Source of the DNA: Nocardioides sp.
GTDB lineage: Bacteria; Actinomycetota; Actinomycetes; Propionibacteriales; Nocardioidaceae
Direction: 5' to 3'
Length of the DNA: 51,991 nucleotides
Assembly: GCF_030149505.1 (NCBI RefSeq)
Contig: NZ_JASBRN010000064.1
Location: 1 to 51,991 of the forward strand
Position numbers and translations under genes: made by a program. The notes under the pieces are model-generated. The model had not been told where the DNA came from and did no database searches. It worked only from the letters and a program-made list of their open reading frames with translations. Of this stretch, positions 48,191 to 51,991 are shown one piece after another (position 1 is the first letter of the stretch; every line of letters begins with the position of its first letter).

Positions 48191-48679
48191 ATGCAGCTCA
48201 CGGCGGATGAAATCGACCGGTTCTGGTCGTACGTCGTGAAGGGCCCTGGCGAGGCAGACTGCTGGATCTGGACCGGCGCCATAGGCGACGACGGGTACGG
48301 CCGCTTCTGGGTCCAATCCCGGTTGCAAGTTCGTCCGCGTGTGTTGCGGCCGCATCGGGTGGCGTGGGCGTTGGCCGAAGGGCAGTCGATCGACCTTCCA
48401 CCGGTGGTCGAGCACGTCGTGTGCGACAACCCGGTCTGTGTGCGGGCCGACGGCACACTCCTGGATCACTTGGAGGGCTCTACCCAAGCCGCGAACCTGT
48501 CGCGGATCGCTCAGCATGGGCGCAGCGGCGCCCGCGGCTACCGGGGCCGGATGCTCGGCCGAGAGGCGATGTATCGGCGGTCGCTGGCACTGCGTGCCGC
48601 TGTCGCGGACGGCTGGGACGACGAACGAATCGCGCGTGCCCTCGCCTCGGTCGACGAGGCACAGATGGCTTTGTTCTGA
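48191..48679 (+). CDS. HNH-family endonuclease, 162 residues
   Basis: The pattern CWIWTGAIGDDGYGRFW, then RPHRVAWALAEG, VVEHVVCDNPVCVRADG and LDHLEGSTQAANLSR matches phage-type HNH (HNH_3-like) endonucleases. These often read C-W-x-W-T-G ... H-R ... H-x-C-D-x-P-x-C-V ... H-L. Catalytic His residues are present. ATG 48191 lies 6 bases after a TAGGTT -10-like hexamer with no Shine-Dalgarno sequence, so the mRNA is probably leaderless. It may be a homing-type or packaging-like nuclease; as a solitary gene its role is open. Confidence 0.75.
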   Translation: MQLTADEIDRFWSYVVKGPGEADCWIWTGAIGDDGYGRFWVQSRLQVRPRVLRPHRVAWALAEGQSIDLPPVVEHVVCDNPVCVRADGTLLDHLEGSTQAANLSRIAQHGRSGARGYRGRMLGREAMYRRSLALRAAVADGWDDERIARALASVDEAQMALF

Positions 48680-48702
48680 CCTGGACCTGCCGGTAGATCG
48701 TC

Positions 48703-48740
48703 GAGGGCGCCGTGGTTCGGCGCCCTCCTCGTTCAATGTT
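48703..48740. terminator. Bidirectional terminator between convergent genes
   Basis: GAGGGCGCCG (48703-48712) pairs perfectly with CGGCGCCCTC (48718-48727) around TGGTT. CTCGTTCAATGTT follows on the plus strand. It lies between the HNH gene and the convergent small minus-strand gene and probably serves both. Confidence 0.75.
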
Positions 48741-48743
48741 GCC

Positions 48744-49007
48744 CTACTTCTTCTTCGGCGGGGTGGCGCGGTTGCTGGGCAAGGTTCGAGTACCGCGCGC
48801 ACGGCTGCCGACCTGAGGCTGTGCTCCGCCATGGCCGGCTGTGTCCCCAAGCGACTTGGGCAGCCTTGAGTCCGGGTCCAAGCCGAGCGCCTTCTTGTAC
48901 GCGGCGTCTGCGGCCGCCTGCTTCTCTGCAAGCTTCACCAGGCGCGAGTTCGACCTCGTCGACGACGCTGCCCTCGCGGCCTTCTTGACTCGTCTCTTGC
49001 TCGCCAC
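48744..49007 (-). CDS. Small basic protein, 87 residues
   Basis: GTG 49007 lies 6 bases after TACCCT, a TANNNT-type -10, and lacks a Shine-Dalgarno sequence, which suggests a leaderless mRNA. The product is Lys/Arg/Ala-rich (ASKRRVKKAARAASSTRSNSR at the start) with a short helix and ends in KKK. It is possibly a nucleic-acid-binding peptide. No family is recognised. It is divergent from the NACHT gene, with a 120-base shared upstream region. Confidence 0.5.
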   Translation of the reverse strand: MASKRRVKKAARAASSTRSNSRLVKLAEKQAAADAAYKKALGLDPDSRLPKSLGDTAGHGGAQPQVGSRARGTRTLPSNRATPPKKK

Positions 49008-49127
49008 GGTCCGAGGGTAGATCGGCGCGTCCGCTTTGCCAGCAGAACGCCGGACCCCGGCCGTGTGCGGGCCAGCCTGCCCCGGTAACGCTGCGATCTG
49101 TCGGCACGGTCAGAGAGGATGAGATCT

Positions 49128-51887
49128 GTGGCAAGTTCGGGTTCGTACCAGTACCTCTATGAGCGTCTTGGCGACAAGCGCTTCCAGCAGTTGTGCGCAG
49201 CGCTAGTGCTTGACCGGTACCCGAACGTGTCGGTGTTTCCCGTCGGCGAGAAGGACGGTGGCCGGGACATGGTCTCGGGGACCGGCGAGAACAGGACAAT
49301 CCTCCAGGTCAAGTGGTCCGGCAACCGGGCCAAGAAGTCGGCCTCGTGGTTGAAGTCGGCAGTGAACGGCGAGGCCGCGAACATCAAGCGCCTCGTGGCT
49401 GAGGGCTGCAAGCAGTACGTGCTGATGACGAACGTCGAAGGCAGCGCGGCTCCAGGGAGCGGTACACGGGACCAGATCGAGAAGGTTCTTGACGATTTGG
49501 GCAAGCAGTACGGCATCCCCATGTCGTGCGTGTGGGCGGCGGACCTGGACGCCTGGGTCACGAACTCGCCCTGGGAGATCAGGGCGACCTACTTGGAGAT
49601 GCTGGCCGGCTCCGACCTCCTGCTCGCTCTGCTCGACGCCAAGTCGCTAGAAGAGCGCGAGAGGCGGGAACGCGACATCCTCGTCACTTTCGTCGCCACC
49701 CACTGGGACCGTGACAAGAGGGTGAAGTTCCGTCAGGTCGACCTCGCTTCCGACCTACTCACCGATCTGTTCGTCGACGTCACAGCGCACAGGGCCCGCA
49801 GTCCGCGGAACACGACTCTGCCCAACATCGATATCGGCGGGCTGGCTCATCACCTCCTGGATCCAGCGGCACCGCCCCTTGCGCTAATCGAGGGAGTGCC
49901 GGGACAGGGCAAGTCGACGATCGCTCAATACGTGTGCCAAGTGCACCGGGCCGGCTTCATCGGGCGCCACCAGCTCGCCGACCGCAAGGAGTCGCTGCCA
50001 GCCGATGAGGCGGCGGAGCTCCGGGTCGCCATCCGTATCGACCTTGCCGACTATGCCGAGTGGATCGGTGGCCATGATCCCTACGCGAGCACCGACAGCG
50101 CGAAGAAGACAAGGCAGCGCACCAAGATCGGCCTGGAGCGGTTTCTGGTTGCTCACTTCGAGCACGCGGCACCCGGACACGAGATCGGCGTAGACGACGT
50201 CCGCGCGATCCTGGACAGGTTCCCCACACAGGTCTTCCTCGACGGGCTCGATGAGGTCGCATCCGCGAACCTGCGCGAAACGGTGGTCCGCGAGATCGAC
50301 GAGTTCACGACCAGGTGGGCTCAGGCACGCCCGGGGAACATGCGGATCGTCGTCACCACGCGTCCGAACGCATCCGGCCTGGCCGAACCTGCCCCGGACA
50401 TCTTCGAACGACTGGTACTCCAGCCGCTCAGCGAGGCCACGAAGAAGAGGTACCTGCGCCGGTGGGCCGCCGCCCAGCACATCGAGGGGTCGGACCGGCG
50501 CACCCTGGAGCGAGTCTTCGGCGAACGTACGGCCGCCCCGCATGTCGCGCAGCTGGCCGCGAACCCCATGCAGCTGACGATCCTGCTCCACCTGATCCGG
50601 ACCAAGGGCGAGTCCCTCCCCACCGCCCGCACAAGCCTCTACCGGTCATACATGGACCTGTTCCTGGAGCGAGAATCGACGAAGTCGAAGACGGTCCTGG
50701 ACAACCGGCCAGACCTGGAGGAAGCCACGTCATTCATCGGCTGGCTGATGCAGGCACTCACCGAGGTCGACGCCTCGTCCACCCGGCTACCCGCGCAGCG
50801 GATCGTCCGTGAGATCAGGATGTACCTCGCCGGTGTCGAAAAGACCAACTCACCGGTCCAGGATCTGTTCGACGCGATGCGGGACCGGGTGTGGGTCCTG
50901 ACCAGCAAGCAGTCCGGCACCTACGAGTTCGACGTGCAGTCGATCCGCGAGTTCTTCGCGGCGCGATTCCTTTACGAGTTCGCCGAGGGTGACGAGCACG
51001 GCTACGAGCCCGAGGCCGCGCTCGTCGAGCTGCTTCCGCGCGCGTACTGGGCGAACACGGCCCGGTTCCTGGGCGGTCACTTTCAGCGCCGCGAGGTTCC
51101 GAGCCTCGCCGAGGCGATCGAGGAGCGCTTCAACGACCTCACAGGGGCGCGGCAGCTGCGGACGACCGTGTGGAGCCTGTTGTGCGACGGGATCTTCAAG
51201 GAGCGGACAGCAAGCCAGCGGCGCGTGGCCGAGTTGTTCGCCGATGACCTGTCTGTTCGTTTCCTCGCCCCTGAAGTCAGCGAAGGCGGCAGCCTGCCGG
51301 AGCTCCCCGCTGACTTCGGAGGTCGTGACCTCGCGGGCCGCCTTCGCGAGACGATCACGGGGGATGTCGGCTCCCCGTTAACCAGAGCTCGGGCGACGGT
51401 CGCAGCCGCGGTCGGAGACCCTGGCGACTTCAACATCTGGTGGTCATCCGAGGTGGGCAAGTCGGTCGGCACGGACCGGGAGGCCCAGTGGCTCGCGGTC
51501 GGTCGCCCGCTGGCTTCCGGACAAGGCCTTCCGCGGACCACAATCGAGGCTCTGAGGCTGGACTCGGCCTCGGCTGCCCGCGGCGCGCTCGAGTCCGGCG
51601 TCTCGCCGGCCAACGGGACACCACAGGCCCAACGACTGCTGGCGTGGACCCTGGACGGCCACTGCTCTGATGTGGCACCGAAGGGCACGAGCGAGGCCGC
51701 GGACCTGCTGCGCGTCGTGGCACCCCATGTGCTGTTGGCCATGGCCAGCGACCAGTCAGCGGCCGGGCGGCTCAATCTGGGCGGGCATCACGTCCCCGGA
51801 GTGAGCCAGAGCCAGCGGACTGCGGCGCTGAAGCGGCTCGCAGAGCGTCACCCTGTGCGTCAGGCTGAGGTGAGACACCACTTCTGA
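49128..51887 (+). CDS. Mrr-type nuclease fused to NACHT STAND NTPase (defence-type), about 919 residues
   Basis: Residues 10-70 hold a PD-(D/E)xK nuclease of the Mrr kind: FQQLCAALVLDRYP, GEKDGGRDMV, TILQVKWSGN. A NACHT domain follows, with Walker A EGVPGQGKSTIAQYV near 255, Walker B VFLDGLDEV near 372 and RIVVTTRPNAS near 408. Then come helical winged-helix-type segments (LQPLSEATKKRYLRRW, FDVQSIREFFAARFLYEFA). The C-terminal 250 residues show no clear WD40 or TPR pattern. Related nuclease-NACHT proteins act as anti-phage systems that trigger DNA cleavage when they sense infection. GTG 49128 has AGAGG 9 bases upstream; ATG 49119 is the alternative. The gene seems to be a stand-alone unit. 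Confidence 0.8.
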   Translation: MASSGSYQYLYERLGDKRFQQLCAALVLDRYPNVSVFPVGEKDGGRDMVSGTGENRTILQVKWSGNRAKKSASWLKSAVNGEAANIKRLVAEGCKQYVLMTNVEGSAAPGSGTRDQIEKVLDDLGKQYGIPMSCVWAADLDAWVTNSPWEIRATYLEMLAGSDLLLALLDAKSLEERERRERDILVTFVATHWDRDKRVKFRQVDLASDLLTDLFVDVTAHRARSPRNTTLPNIDIGGLAHHLLDPAAPPLALIEGVPGQGKSTIAQYVCQVHRAGFIGRHQLADRKESLPADEAAELRVAIRIDLADYAEWIGGHDPYASTDSAKKTRQRTKIGLERFLVAHFEHAAPGHEIGVDDVRAILDRFPTQVFLDGLDEVASANLRETVVREIDEFTTRWAQARPGNMRIVVTTRPNASGLAEPAPDIFERLVLQPLSEATKKRYLRRWAAAQHIEGSDRRTLERVFGERTAAPHVAQLAANPMQLTILLHLIRTKGESLPTARTSLYRSYMDLFLERESTKSKTVLDNRPDLEEATSFIGWLMQALTEVDASSTRLPAQRIVREIRMYLAGVEKTNSPVQDLFDAMRDRVWVLTSKQSGTYEFDVQSIREFFAARFLYEFAEGDEHGYEPEAALVELLPRAYWANTARFLGGHFQRREVPSLAEAIEERFNDLTGARQLRTTVWSLLCDGIFKERTASQRRVAELFADDLSVRFLAPEVSEGGSLPELPADFGGRDLAGRLRETITGDVGSPLTRARATVAAAVGDPGDFNIWWSSEVGKSVGTDREAQWLAVGRPLASGQGLPRTTIEALRLDSASAARGALESGVSPANGTPQAQRLLAWTLDGHCSDVAPKGTSEAADLLRVVAPHVLLAMASDQSAAGRLNLGGHHVPGVSQSQRTAALKRLAERHPVRQAEVRHHF

Positions 51888-51927
51888 GTTCCTTCCCTCT
51901 GCACGGGGCGGAGAAGCGAGACACCTG

Positions 51928-51991
51928 ATGACCATGACGTTGGCCGATACGACGGCGTTCGATGATGGGGTGGTGACCCCGAGAGCTGACC
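51928..51991 (+). CDS. Start of a further gene, truncated by the window end
   Basis: ATG 51928, 11 bases after GGAGAAG, opens a frame (MTMTLADTTAFDDGVVTP...) that is still open at the window edge. ATG 51934 is an alternative start. It begins 40 bases after the NACHT gene on the same strand and could be its operon partner. Too little is visible to assign a function. Confidence 0.4.
   Translation, partial: MTMTLADTTAFDDGVVTPRAD

Overview
The window is GC-rich DNA with GTG and TTG starts, many 4-base start/stop overlaps, a CopG-type partition partner, a SCO6880-type conjugation protein, DUF4913 and LysM/BTAD proteins. All of this points to a high-GC actinobacterium (Nocardioides/Propionibacteriales-like is a guess). 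The content is that of a large conjugative plasmid or integrative conjugative element, not core chromosome. I saw no tRNA, rRNA, CRISPR or integrase, and no recognisable relaxase.

Layout. (1) 1-141: right end of an ISL3-like insertion sequence that appears to have cut off the 5' end of a giant DarB-like methyltransferase/helicase gene (to 5413). (2) 5568-10048: accessory genes of unknown function plus a phage-type N6-adenine methyltransferase. (3) 10017-11724: a HipB/HipA toxin-antitoxin pair behind a palindromic operator. (4) 11899-15980: a 13-bp-phased repeat array (candidate centromere or origin), ParA, a ParB-like partner, a zinc-ribbon/winged-helix protein and a AAA ATPase behind a palindromic operator. 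(5) 16091-19823, minus strand: a primase-like replication initiator with an unusual leader (small ORF, sequestered ribosome site, candidate antisense RNA), a tandem ribbon-helix-helix protein with an 18-bp palindrome upstream, and an ArsR-like regulator. (6) 20383-31867: a complete Tad-type pilus operon, including CpaB, CpaE, CpaF, TadB and TadC homologues, a small pilin-like protein, three TadE/G-like pseudopilins and a LysM/BTAD membrane protein, closed by a strong terminator. (7) 31996-47771: a conjugative type IV secretion operon: regulator, MinD-like protein, VirB2-, TcpC- and VirB6-like proteins, SCO6880, VirB4, a four-domain secreted hydrolase/nuclease, a T4CP split into membrane and ATPase halves, DUF4913 and an orphan DnaA domain-IV protein. 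(8) 47846-51887: small genes, an HNH nuclease and an Mrr-NACHT defence-type protein, then the start of one more gene.

The most unusual signal is a family of at least six copies of one leader element: a strong hairpin with TGTCCGATC in or beside its loop, followed by GGTTGCTTCTCCGGGC and then directly by the start codon, with no Shine-Dalgarno sequence. Copies begin near 5946, 6491, 20191, 33084, 38424 and 42974, in front of genes of quite different function. Stem sequences differ but keep pairing (compensatory change), while loop and 3' tail are conserved. This looks like an element-wide RNA regulon. Two copies are followed by 10-14-codon ORFs whose stop overlaps the next start. Two other candidates stand out: the counter-transcript-like arrangement in the rep leader, and the fusion of two intact EEP-nuclease domains to a lytic transglycosylase and a CHAP-like domain inside the conjugation operon.

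All assignments come from reading motifs and context; no database search was possible.
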